Positions 1 through 5,933 are shown, numbered from the stretch's first letter. The stretch is 64,000 bases of DNA from JAAURB01 sp049649525 (GCA_049649525.1 JBARZE010000021.1:1-64000); one strand, 5' to 3'. Numbers and translations are program-made. Notes: generated by a model from the sequence alone, not told the origin.

Positions 1-2
1 AG

Positions 3-122
3 AAAGTCAGAAGATTTAACAAGCTCACTTGGCAACGTTTAGATAATTTAGAAGAATTTTTATCAGAGAAAGCGCGCTACACACCTCCATCGTTAAATTT
101 ATTTGAAGAAGAAGATGGATAA
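3..122 (+). CDS. C-terminal end of an unknown protein, cut by the left window edge
   Basis: An open frame enters from the left edge and stops with TAA at 120-122; the last 39 residues are visible. The tail is polar and acidic, ending in EEEDG. Its stop overlaps the ATG of a following small frame at 115, the sort of overlap seen in translationally coupled genes. No domain can be recognised from so short a piece. It belongs to the accessory island on the left side of the window. Confidence 0.45.
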   Translation, partial: KVRRFNKLTWQRLDNLEEFLSEKARYTPPSLNLFEEEDG

Positions 123-213
123 CTTACTTCTCTCCGAGTCAGATGAATCGGTCACAATTCAATGTCAGATTAAGCGTCTTTATTGGGAATTATTGAATAA
201 AGAGCATGAATAA
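115..213 (+). CDS. Small unknown protein, 32 aa
   Basis: ATG at 115 lies inside the end of the preceding frame (overlap ATGGATAA), and the frame runs 32 codons to TAA at 211-213. The product is polar and acidic at the start, with a Trp/Tyr-containing helix-like middle (IKRLYWELLNKE). The coupling suggests it is real, but no family is recognised and length gives little statistical support. Confidence 0.35.
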   Translation: MDNLLLSESDESVTIQCQIKRLYWELLNKEHE

Positions 214-256
214 TTTAAGTTTTTCGTGTTCTTGACTCTTTAATAGATTCTTGAAT

Positions 257-436
257 ATGGACAACTTAAACATTCCTATAGCACAGCTAGCGGACACCGG
301 ATTAACCGGGTTTCTTGTGCTGTTAGTCTACAACCTAATTCAGCAGAATAAGCGACTGTTTACTGAAGTCAAGGAACACAATCAAGTTATTTTAGAGGTT
401 GCGATTCGAGCGATTGATAAGTTGACAAAAGCTTAA
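257..436 (+). CDS. Small single-pass membrane protein, possibly holin-like
   Basis: About 59 residues from ATG 257; a TTG at 251 would add two residues, and neither start has a clear ribosome binding site. There is one hydrophobic segment (residues ~13-29, GLTGFLVLLVYNL) followed by a charged, Gln/Lys/Glu-rich helix. That layout matches small BhlA/UviB-type holin-like proteins: one membrane helix, then a charged cytoplasmic tail. It sits 168 bp before a C39-like peptidase gene, so a phage-type lysis pair is possible. The assignment is architectural only; another small membrane protein would look the same. Confidence 0.45.
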   Translation: MDNLNIPIAQLADTGLTGFLVLLVYNLIQQNKRLFTEVKEHNQVILEVAIRAIDKLTKA

Positions 437-604
437 CCTCTGCTCAATTGATTCTCCGGAATCATTGAAATGAATACAGGCCCGTCCGACGTACCACTTA
501 CCCCATAGAAATAATTGTTTTCAACTTTATCAATCTTTTTGATGTAGCACGGGCTGCCTTTGAAAGACACCTTATCATTTAGTTTAAACTTAGGAGAATG
601 CGGC

Positions 605-1198
605 ATGATTATGAATGTTTTAGATGTTCCTCATTTTAGCCAATTAGATAATAAATATGATCCTTTTGCCGCTTGCAATGTCACAAGCTTGGCCATGTGT
701 TTGGCTTATTATAAAGTCAGCCAGCCGCACTACATACAACTTGAGGATTATTTATTGCAAAGAGCGACTAACAACGGATGGAACCGATTTACAACAACCG
801 GAATTAAACAACTAGCTGAATCATTTGAGGGGATTAAAAACCACCTCACAGAGCAAGGCACATTGCAAGATATTCGGAACTCAATAGATACAGGATGGCC
901 TGTAGTCGTTCATGGCTTTTTCACAGAACCGGGGCATATTATTGTGATTCGAGGATATACAAAAGAGGGATTTCTTGTTAATGACCCATACGGTGAAATT
1001 ATGGGGCTAAGCTATTATGATACAAGCAAATCTGGGGAAAATTTACACTACAGCAACGGGCTAATTGCAGCGGCTTGTGACAGTTGGTGCTACGGGCAAG
1101 CGAGGGCTAGATATCCGATGAGTGATAATGAGGCTGAGAGATGTACTTCGTTATGGATTCATCGAATTGAAGGAACTAACAAACTCTCAATTAAATGA
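605..1198 (+). CDS. C39-like papain-fold cysteine peptidase
   Basis: The start is set at ATG 605 because AGGAGA at 592-597 is well spaced from it; an upstream TTG in frame lacks this. The product of ~197 residues opens with a C39_2-type signature: DVPHFSQLDN, then the presumed catalytic Cys in AACNVTSLAMC, a His in GHIIVIRGY and an Asp/Asn pair in VNDPYG. Peptidase_C39_2 proteins are papain-like cysteine hydrolases, often secreted or phage-borne, acting on peptides or cell-wall cross-links. No signal peptide is present, so export would need help, for example from the small holin-like protein upstream. A clear terminator follows at 1271-1297. The fold is fairly sure; the substrate is unknown. 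Confidence 0.7.
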   Translation: MIMNVLDVPHFSQLDNKYDPFAACNVTSLAMCLAYYKVSQPHYIQLEDYLLQRATNNGWNRFTTTGIKQLAESFEGIKNHLTEQGTLQDIRNSIDTGWPVVVHGFFTEPGHIIVIRGYTKEGFLVNDPYGEIMGLSYYDTSKSGENLHYSNGLIAAACDSWCYGQARARYPMSDNEAERCTSLWIHRIEGTNKLSIK

Positions 1199-1270
1199 TA
1201 AGATTAAATAGAATAGCAAATAATACGGCTTACAAACACGCAGACTCGGGTTTTTATTATTGAACAGGAT

Positions 1271-1297
1271 AGCCACCCGTTGAGGTGGCTGTTTTTT
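1271..1297 (+). terminator. Rho-independent terminator after the C39-like peptidase gene
   Basis: Stem AGCCACC (1271-1277) pairs with GGTGGCT (1284-1290) around a six-base loop, followed by GTTTTTT. The U tract lies on the + strand side, so it ends rightward transcription; leftward transcription has no U tract here. Confidence 0.8.
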
Positions 1298-1691
1298 ATA
1301 GAATAAATTTTACATCATAAAGCGGCCTTATTTTGACTTCTTCTGAGATCATGTGATTTTCAAAAGCCACATGAAGTGTGTCTACGGCCTCTTTATTTAA
1401 TGGCTTAACCGTTGACTCAACTAACTTCTTAGTAGGACTAAAAATCATTTTTATTTCCGCCTTTGCCGGATGGATTTTATCTTCAGTTATGAGCCAGCCA
1501 AAATAAAAAGAGTACTGGAAAGTTTCGTCAGAGAAATATTCTAACCGGACAGGTGTTAAAAAGACACACGTTTGATATTTTGACAGAAGCTTAATTAACT
1601 TTCTTAAAAAAGTTTCTATTTGCTCTCGAAAGGGGTCTTTGACAGAAGAGAAGAAATAGTCATTTTCTAAATTAAAAGGTTTGCTATTCAT
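1296..1691 (-). CDS. Unknown protein, ~131 aa
   Basis: Leftward gene reading from ATG 1691 (a GTG at 1703 in frame adds four residues). GAGTGA just upstream of the ATG could serve as a weak ribosome binding site, which is why the ATG is preferred. The product is soluble, with mixed aromatic and charged residues, no signal peptide and no membrane segment. Nothing in it is recognised as a known family. Its 3' end abuts the U tract of the convergent terminator at 1271-1297. Confidence 0.55.
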   Translation of the reverse strand: MNSKPFNLENDYFFSSVKDPFREQIETFLRKLIKLLSKYQTCVFLTPVRLEYFSDETFQYSFYFGWLITEDKIHPAKAEIKMIFSPTKKLVESTVKPLNKEAVDTLHVAFENHMISEEVKIRPLYDVKFIL

Positions 1692-1779
1692 GATTTCACT
1701 CACAATTTATTTACAATTAACTTCGGGCAGTTAATACCCGAAGACTGAAACTCAAATAACCTCAATTTCAATTTACGGG

Positions 1780-2415
1780 TCAGGATTGAAATTGCTTACT
1801 CTTGACGCGCCGATAGATGTTTGTCGGGGGAATTCCCTGATTAATCCATTCCTGGACAAGGGCAACCCGTTTCTGAGCAATTGGTGAGTTGCGATCGCCA
1901 CCGCCAATATAGGCCCGCAGCTTTCCACACTCGAACCACGGATATTTTGCCGTTCGACCGCCCGGACTTCGCCAAACAATCCTAGGGTATTCCTGCAGTT
2001 CGGACACTATCTCATTGTCAATAGTGTCGTCACGTGACGACATCAACTTCTCAATAATGATGTTTTGCTCCCATATCTGGAGTCTAGATAAGATTTCTTG
2101 AATCTCAGCAAGGATTTTGTAGACATGAGGGGTTTCAGCCTCTTGTCGTTCCCGTGACGACATCTCTGTCGTTCCCGTGACGACAGGCTCGGGGGCAGAA
2201 GGTACAGCTTCCAACTCATCAAACCCCAGATATTGCCAACCATATTCTGTGTCCATGGTTCGGATCATCTGCTGTTGGATGTTGACTTGATCAACTTGAA
2301 TCACATCATCTTTCTTGATGGCGATCGCATTACGGGGTTTCTTTACCACTCTCACCCAATCGCCGGGATTAAATGGTAAATAATTTGTCGTACCAAGATG
2401 TATACTCATCGACAT
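1780..2415 (-). CDS. Unknown cyanobacterial island protein with N-terminal SH3-like segment, 211 aa
   Basis: Reads leftward from ATG 2415 (second ATG at 2409). Residues ~15-60 (NPGDWVRVVKKPRNAI...) look like a small beta-barrel of the kind seen in KOW/SH3-like modules. The centre is variable, and the basic C-terminal third has GGRTAKYPWFECGKLRAYIGGG and ends in RRVKSKQFQS. The central part carries two copies of a 19-bp imperfect palindrome and one perfect 18-bp palindrome, read in different frames, so part of the protein appears to come from inserted repeats. The start codon lies directly on the U tract of a terminator hairpin (2418-2444) and no Shine-Dalgarno is visible. Function unknown. 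Confidence 0.6.
   Translation of the reverse strand: MSMSIHLGTTNYLPFNPGDWVRVVKKPRNAIAIKKDDVIQVDQVNIQQQMIRTMDTEYGWQYLGFDELEAVPSAPEPVVTGTTEMSSRERQEAETPHVYKILAEIQEILSRLQIWEQNIIIEKLMSSRDDTIDNEIVSELQEYPRIVWRSPGGRTAKYPWFECGKLRAYIGGGDRNSPIAQKRVALVQEWINQGIPPTNIYRRVKSKQFQS
2025..2185. repeat. Three copies of a short dispersed palindrome inside a gene
   Basis: A perfect 18-bp palindrome TGTCGTCACGTGACGACA occupies 2025-2042. Two identical 19-bp variants TGTCGTTCCCGTGACGACA lie at 2144-2162 and 2167-2185. The shared arms TGTCGT/ACGACA and the differing translation frames point to a small mobile or amplified palindromic unit rather than conserved peptide repeats. Confidence 0.75.
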
Positions 2416-2417
2416 AT

Positions 2418-2444
2418 AAAAACCACTGGGGGTGATTCCAGTGG
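2418..2444 (-). terminator. Terminator or attenuator directly before the 211-aa gene
   Basis: On the minus strand CCACTGG (2444-2438) pairs with CCAGTGG (2429-2423) and is followed by TTTTT (2422-2418). The ATG of the next leftward gene begins three bases later, at 2415. It would end transcription from the ribbon-helix-helix promoter, or act as an attenuator for the gene beyond. Confidence 0.7.
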
Positions 2445-2463
2445 TAGGGTTAGTTACAAGGGT

Positions 2464-2652
2464 TTATTCTTCTTCGTTAGCCTTGTCCGGCTCTACAACA
2501 AGCTGTTCTAATTGTTCGAGTTCTTCAATCTCTTTAGTCAGCTTGTCAACTTGATTTTCGTACCAATCAATACAGTCTCTTGCTTCTTGCAAACGGTCAG
2601 AAGCTTGCCAGATCAAGCGTTTTACTACTTGCTGGCCGATAAGTCCAAAGGG
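2464..2652 (-). CDS. Coiled-coil segment in the -1 frame of the ribbon-helix-helix gene
   Basis: From about 2652 to the stop at 2464 the -1 frame encodes a convincing amphipathic tail: GLIGQQVVKRLIWQASDRL, then a Glu/Leu-rich coiled coil (DKLTKEIEELEQLEQLVV) and an acidic end. The frame is open upstream to an ATG at 2829, but that part is low-complexity and overlaps the better-looking regulator in the other frame. RHH regulators often carry a C-terminal helical extension, so this could be the second half of the same protein, reached by a -1 slip at C CCT TTG (2652-2646), or left behind by a frameshift mutation. GGAG at 2839-2842 is in fact better spaced for ATG 2829 than for ATG 2825, so independent translation of the whole 121-codon frame is not excluded. 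Confidence 0.5.
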   Translation of the reverse strand, partial: PFGLIGQQVVKRLIWQASDRLQEARDCIDWYENQVDKLTKEIEELEQLEQLVVEPDKANEEE

Positions 2653-2825
2653 ATTTGATCCTGCCCGATCTGATCCAATAATTCGCTCAGAGAGATGTTG
2701 AGCGTGCTTGCTTTGTCTGCTAATCCCTTCAGTCCGGATGGAGTCAGTCGAACTGTTTTGCGTTCCGTCTTCGACTCTCCGTGCTTGCCGTGTTTCGCTT
2801 TGGGTCTGGGTTCTGTCATGTTCAT
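2625..2825 (-). CDS. Ribbon-helix-helix (CopG/MetJ-type) DNA-binding regulator, 66 aa
   Basis: The product has a basic N-terminus (KAKHGKHGESKTERK), then TVRLTPSGLKGLADKASTL and NISLSELLDQIG. This is the beta-strand/helix/helix pattern of RHH repressors common on plasmids and mobile elements, which bind DNA as dimers through the strand (here around KTVRLT). A strong promoter and three copies of an ATTGCAAGAC-type repeat lie upstream, fitting autoregulation. The frame stops at 2625, but a -1 shift at CCCTTTG (2652-2646) would extend it by ~60 coiled-coil residues. GGAG at 2839-2842 sits 13 nt from ATG 2825. Confident on fold, less on full length. Confidence 0.65.
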   Translation of the reverse strand: MNMTEPRPKAKHGKHGESKTERKTVRLTPSGLKGLADKASTLNISLSELLDQIGQDQIPLDLSASK

Positions 2826-2854
2826 TCATAACTCAATACTCCAATATTAACAGA

Positions 2855-2922
2855 ATTGTCTTGCAATGCTTGACAGCAATGTCTTGCAATGTTAACTTGA
2901 TTATATGAAATTGTCTTGCAAT
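2855..2922 (-). promoter_or_regulatory. Three operator-like repeats upstream of the RHH regulator
   Basis: The sequence TGTCTTGCAAT occurs at 2857-2867, 2880-2890 and 2912-2922 on the + strand (ATTGCAAGACA on the transcribed strand). Each contains short inverted ATTG/CAAT ends. One copy lies in the promoter spacer and two lie downstream of the likely start site, a layout suited to repression. RHH repressors commonly bind such repeated sites; binding by this protein is inferred. Confidence 0.6.
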
Positions 2923-2928
2923 CTGCAA
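2900..2928 (-). promoter_or_regulatory. Sigma70-type promoter for the RHH regulator
   Basis: On the minus strand a -35 element TTGCAG (2928-2923) and a perfect -10 TATAAT (2905-2900) are separated by exactly 17 bp. Transcription would start near 2893, leaving a ~65-nt leader. Confidence 0.65.
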
Positions 2929-2939
2929 TGACATAAAGC

Positions 2940-2997
2940 CCTAAATCACTAGGCGCTCTCCGGCGGGATGCTGGACTTGGACTAGCAGTGATTTAGG
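2940..2997. repeat. 11-bp perfect inverted repeat in the divergent intergenic region
   Basis: CCTAAATCACT (2940-2950) matches AGTGATTTAGG (2987-2997) in inverted orientation, with a GC-rich 36-bp centre and an extra AG/CTAG partial match inside. It lies between the leftward RHH promoter and the rightward small-gene group. It could be a stem-loop RNA, a protein site or a mobility site; nothing decides. The rest of 2830-3128 shows only a HIP1 site. Confidence 0.45.
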
Positions 2998-3128
2998 AGA
3001 TGCCGCTCTGCCCCCATTCGTGGGTGAGGGGAGATTAGGCCAATAGTGCGATCAAATCAGGGATGAAGCTCTGCGATCGCACACAATAACAACTGAATAG
3101 ATTTGTAAGTTTTTGTAGAGTTGAGGAA

Positions 3129-3227
3129 ATGCCTAGACGAGAAAAGACTGAGACTTTTGTCTTAGAGGAATGTACTTCTTTTATCAATTTATTCGGGGGG
3201 ATTAATTCCCCCATTTATTGCCCATGA
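3129..3227 (+). CDS. Possible 32-aa leader protein
   Basis: An ATG at 3129, preceded closely by GAGG, opens a 32-codon frame whose stop TGA (3225-3227) overlaps the ATG of the next gene at 3224 as ATGA. Such overlap is typical of translational coupling. The last codons coincide with a GC-rich hairpin at 3196-3212, so translation of this frame would open the hairpin and expose the downstream start. Weak statistical support because of its length. Confidence 0.35.
   Translation: MPRREKTETFVLEECTSFINLFGGINSPIYCP
3196..3212 (+). promoter_or_regulatory. GC-rich hairpin just before the gene at 3224
   Basis: GGGGGA (3196-3201) pairs with TCCCCC (3207-3212) over a TTAAT loop, ending 11 nt before ATG 3224. 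There is no long U tract, so a translational control role is as likely as termination. Confidence 0.5.
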
Positions 3228-3664
3228 AAAACGAGGTCAAACTTGCAAAAAAAGAGATAATAGACTGTCTCAATAATGCAGACAAATCAATCGGGAAAAT
3301 ATTCATCCAATGTCCTGAGTCAAGTCGGAATAATTTCGAGGAAGCGCTCCGACTTCCTGAAGTTCAAGCGCAAATTCAAACGTCAAAAATCACGATTGAA
3401 TTAATGCCATTGACCAAGGAAGAACTTGACGCAAGTCAAGACTTGCAAGCCATTCAACTAGCTTATATTCTATTGGCTGAAGGAATAGCAAAAGGAGATG
3501 AGGAAACTGTTCATGAGCTTTTAATCCGAACAACTATTTCGGCGCAAATCTATTTAAGAGATATGCCAATAGAAGCCGGAAAAAAAATAGCTAAATTTTC
3601 TCATCTTCGGCCTCAAGATTATGAGCTTCTAGAAAATCTAGTAAAGATTTATAGAGGAGAATGA
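3224..3664 (+). CDS. Unknown soluble helical protein, 146 aa
   Basis: ATG 3224 is chosen over a TTG at 3218 because it forms an ATGA overlap with the preceding small frame. The product is predicted helical, charged and soluble, with no signal or membrane segment. Recognisable blocks are MPLTKEELDASQDLQAIQ and SHLRPQDYELLENLVKIY, neither of which I can tie to a family. The next gene follows after a few bases with GGAG near its start, so the two are likely cotranscribed. It belongs to a group of four small rightward genes (3224-4355) of unknown role in the island. Confidence 0.6.
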   Translation: MKNEVKLAKKEIIDCLNNADKSIGKIFIQCPESSRNNFEEALRLPEVQAQIQTSKITIELMPLTKEELDASQDLQAIQLAYILLAEGIAKGDEETVHELLIRTTISAQIYLRDMPIEAGKKIAKFSHLRPQDYELLENLVKIYRGE

Positions 3665-3667
3665 GTA

Positions 3668-3850
3668 ATGGTTCGATATCATATTGTTGAACATAGAGAA
3701 CATCTTTTTCTTGTTCAAAGAAACGTCTCTCTGACGACAGCAAGGCAAGGCCTACGCCAACTATCCCGGAGTTTTCCTGAACGCACATTTAAGATTGTTG
3801 CGGTTGATGTTTGGCGGAATTTCTTAAGGTCTCTTGACCTGTTCAAATAG
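3668..3850 (+). CDS. Small basic unknown protein, 60 aa
   Basis: ATG 3668 lies three bases after the stop of the preceding gene, with GAGGAGAATG upstream as an overlapping ribosome binding site. The product is basic and Arg-rich (HREHLFLVQRNVSLTTARQGLRQLSRSF), possibly a single alpha/beta unit. No family recognised. The tight spacing implies coexpression with the 146-aa protein. Confidence 0.5.
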   Translation: MVRYHIVEHREHLFLVQRNVSLTTARQGLRQLSRSFPERTFKIVAVDVWRNFLRSLDLFK

Positions 3851-3855
3851 TTGAA

Positions 3856-3879
3856 GGGGGATAGCTATAACTATCCCCC
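3856..3879 (+). promoter_or_regulatory. Strong GC hairpin between small island genes
   Basis: GGGGGATAG (3856-3864) pairs with CTATCCCCC (3871-3879) around a CTATAA loop, right after the stop at 3850. The downstream bases are not U-rich. It resembles the hairpin at 3196-3212 and may be a transcript-end, processing or translation-control element. Confidence 0.55.
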
Positions 3880-3913
3880 CTCTGACTTTGATCATTCTAT
3901 TAGGAAAATAATC

Positions 3914-4150
3914 ATGCTAGAAAATGCGAAAAGGGACGAGTCGCTAAAAATCGTCGCGCAATCTCCAAGCGTCTCGATTATATTGGTTGCTGACCACAAA
4001 AGTCAAGTCGTTGATGCAGAGCTAACTCAATTAGAAGCTTATGAGATTCTCTGGCTATTTAGTCAGATAGAAAAATACGGCTTTACAGCCGTTGAAGAGA
4101 CTTTAGTTCAATATCTACTTGCAAGCAAAAACGATGACTATATTCCCTAA
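3914..4150 (+). CDS. Small unknown protein, 78 aa
   Basis: The start is placed at ATG 3914 because AGGA at 3902-3905 is well placed; a TTG at 3851 in frame would run through the hairpin. The product has a short basic N-terminus, a hydrophobic strand (VSIILVADHKSQVV) and a helical C-terminal half (LEAYEILWLFSQIEKYGF). No family is recognised. Its last 17 bases overlap the ATG of the next gene at 4134. Confidence 0.55.
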   Translation: MLENAKRDESLKIVAQSPSVSIILVADHKSQVVDAELTQLEAYEILWLFSQIEKYGFTAVEETLVQYLLASKNDDYIP

Positions 4151-4355
4151 CTTCAAGCTACAGATTGAAATTCCCGCTATTAGTCGAATAGCAGACGCGC
4201 TAGAGGGGATTAATTATCAGATGAAAGCTCAAAATATTGTTCTTGAAAACATCGAACAACGCTTAATTGAGATGAGTCAAGAAATTGAGGATCTTAATAA
4301 AGAAAAGGATGATTCTACCCTTAATAATAAGCCAGACATCCCCTACTATTATTAA
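4134..4355 (+). CDS. Small coiled-coil protein, 73 aa
   Basis: ATG 4134 lies inside the end of the previous gene, implying translational coupling. After a short N-terminal strand (MTIFPNFKLQIEIP) the protein is a helical, coiled-coil-like stretch (NIVLENIEQRLIEMSQEIEDLNKEK) with a polar tail ending in PYYY. Function unknown. It is the last gene before the structured 300-nt region leading to the IS110-like recombinase. Confidence 0.5.
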   Translation: MTIFPNFKLQIEIPAISRIADALEGINYQMKAQNIVLENIEQRLIEMSQEIEDLNKEKDDSTLNNKPDIPYYY

Positions 4356-4363
4356 ACCCTGAT

Positions 4364-4601
4364 CCCCTACGACCTCTAACAGCAGTTAGGGGCCGTTGGG
4401 GATGAGGAATAGCTATCCTCATTCTCGCTCTTCGGAGCGTTAAGAAGTCATCTTGGTTGAGTGCTTCAATACAGAAGTCGGTTCCCCTACATGGCGTGAA
4501 CCTTTCTAATTTCATAAGCACCCCGGATGACTTCTCATCTCCCGCCTGAGTACCTAAAGAGGGAATGCAGCACCCCGTTATTGGTTGAGTGCTTTCAACG
4601 G
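4364..4601 (+). ncRNA. Candidate structured RNA, bridge-RNA-like, upstream of the DEDD recombinase
   Basis: The 304-nt gap before the recombinase gene folds densely by eye. Hairpin 1 is CCTCTAAC/GTTAGGGG (4373-4392, AGCA loop). Hairpin 2 is ATGAGGA/TCCTCAT (4402-4422). Hairpin 3 is CGCTC-TTCG-GAGCG (4426-4439). A long arm follows, AGAAGTCATC (4443-4452) with GATGACTTCT (4526-4535), enclosing GTGCTT/AAGCAC (4461-4466/4516-4521) and GGTTC/GAACC (4480-4484/4498-4502) separated by internal loops. A last stem is CCGTT/AACGG (4575-4579/4597-4601). TTGGTTGAGTGCTT occurs twice (4453-4466, 4581-4594). IS110 elements such as IS621 encode a bridge RNA in exactly this position, with guide sequences in internal loops. 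Expression and function are inferred. Confidence 0.45.
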
Positions 4602-4659
4602 ATTCGTAAGACCCGGCCTTGTGAGGAGAAAGCTATTTAATCCGTTACTAATCGAGAAT

Positions 4660-5907
4660 ATGACAATTATAGGACTAGACGTGGGCCGCAATCACGCTGT
4701 AGCTGCTGCATTGGATCACTATCCAATCAACTTAAAGCGCTACTACAACGCCCATCGTCGGGATTTCGTGCGTATAAATGTTGATGCTGAAGGGCTGAAT
4801 ATCTTCTGGGAGATGAACCCCACGGCTGTCATTATGGAGCCGACCGGAGGGTGGTATTCAAGGTTAATTGCTGAGAAATGTCACGGCGCCGGAGTTGAAG
4901 TTTGTTGGGTTGGACACGCTGACTTAAAGGCGATTCGAGAGTCCCACGGATTTAAGAACAAGCGTGACCCGGAAGATGCCCTATGTCTGGCTGCTACCTA
5001 CTTTGATGATCGCTTCGTCGATGAGTTTGGTCGAAAAAGATATCTACATTTTAATCAACGGATTCAACAGCTCGAAGATTGGTTTTATGAGGTTGAGCAA
5101 CTCGACAAAATAAAGAATGCACTAATCAACCAACTCCGACAGCGCCTCTGTTATGAATTTCCGGAGGTGGCACAGAAAACAGTTGTAGATGCTTCTATCA
5201 ATAAGAAGCTGAAATGCCACCCGTTCTGGGCAGCAATTGCCGGGATACATAGTTACAGTTGGTATCGAAAAACATTAAGCGCCTCGGTTGGTGCCGGATT
5301 AAGTCAATATTCAATCAATCATGCCGCCCGCATTTGTGAAATTGAGCAGCAATCGCAGGAGTTAGAAGCGTTGATGTCTGAGTTTGTTCAAGCCCCTGAA
5401 TTTGAACCCTATCTCAGGGCGTTTGAACCGTTTAAATTTGGGTTGAAAAATACAAGTTATTTGCTGTGCAAGATTTACCCCTTTGAAAAGTTCCTCATTA
5501 ACGGTAAGCCGTGGATAACCTATGGGCGTTCTAAACGTGGAAAGCGCACCCGCCATGACCACAGTTGCCGCCAGTTTCAAGCGTTTCTTGGGTTAAGTTA
5601 TACCCTGGAAAAGTCAGGAGATAGCGGTAACTTGAAAAAAAAATTTCACGGGTCTAAGGTTTGCCGTTCTCACCTCTACTGCTGGGTGAAAATTCAGTTT
5701 GATATGAAGCGAGGAAAATCATTTGAGAGTGAGCAAGGATGGGCTTTGTGGGAGAAGCATCAACAACTGAGGAAGCTGCATCAAAACGGTTCGGGCAAGT
5801 GGGAAACGGGAGAAGATGCGATTGGTGGAGATGATGCAGTGATCAGGACGCTATTTGCAACAACAAACCAACTTTATAAGAATCTAAAACAGGAACTGCT
5901 ACAGTAA
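4660..5907 (+). CDS. IS110-like DEDD recombinase/transposase, 415 aa
   Basis: The N-terminal RuvC-like domain shows D7 (IIGLDVG), E60 (VIMEPTGGW), D103 and D106 (KNKRDPEDALCLA). The spacing is nearly that of IS621-type DEDD enzymes, which recombine DNA under bridge-RNA guidance. A C-terminal Transposase_20-like block around residues 300-345 has FQAFLGLSYTLEKSGDSG, including the Ser-Gly expected for the nucleophile. Between them lies a long charged helical section, and the protein is longer than typical IS110 transposases (~330-400 aa). ATG 4660 is preferred because homology begins there, though no good ribosome binding site is visible. It is the last gene of the island, 26 bp before nagA. It may move only its own element or serve as the island's integrase. 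Confidence 0.75.
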   Translation: MTIIGLDVGRNHAVAAALDHYPINLKRYYNAHRRDFVRINVDAEGLNIFWEMNPTAVIMEPTGGWYSRLIAEKCHGAGVEVCWVGHADLKAIRESHGFKNKRDPEDALCLAATYFDDRFVDEFGRKRYLHFNQRIQQLEDWFYEVEQLDKIKNALINQLRQRLCYEFPEVAQKTVVDASINKKLKCHPFWAAIAGIHSYSWYRKTLSASVGAGLSQYSINHAARICEIEQQSQELEALMSEFVQAPEFEPYLRAFEPFKFGLKNTSYLLCKIYPFEKFLINGKPWITYGRSKRGKRTRHDHSCRQFQAFLGLSYTLEKSGDSGNLKKKFHGSKVCRSHLYCWVKIQFDMKRGKSFESEQGWALWEKHQQLRKLHQNGSGKWETGEDAIGGDDAVIRTLFATTNQLYKNLKQELLQ

Positions 5908-5933
5908 CAATTGTCCTCTGCTCTAAAAAAGGG

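Noticed and set aside
437..5923. CCTCTGCTC occurs at 437-445 and 5915-5923 and could be an attachment-site direct repeat of the island
   Set aside because: Nine bases are too few over 5.5 kb, the flanks differ, and the left copy lies between island genes and not at a visible edge.
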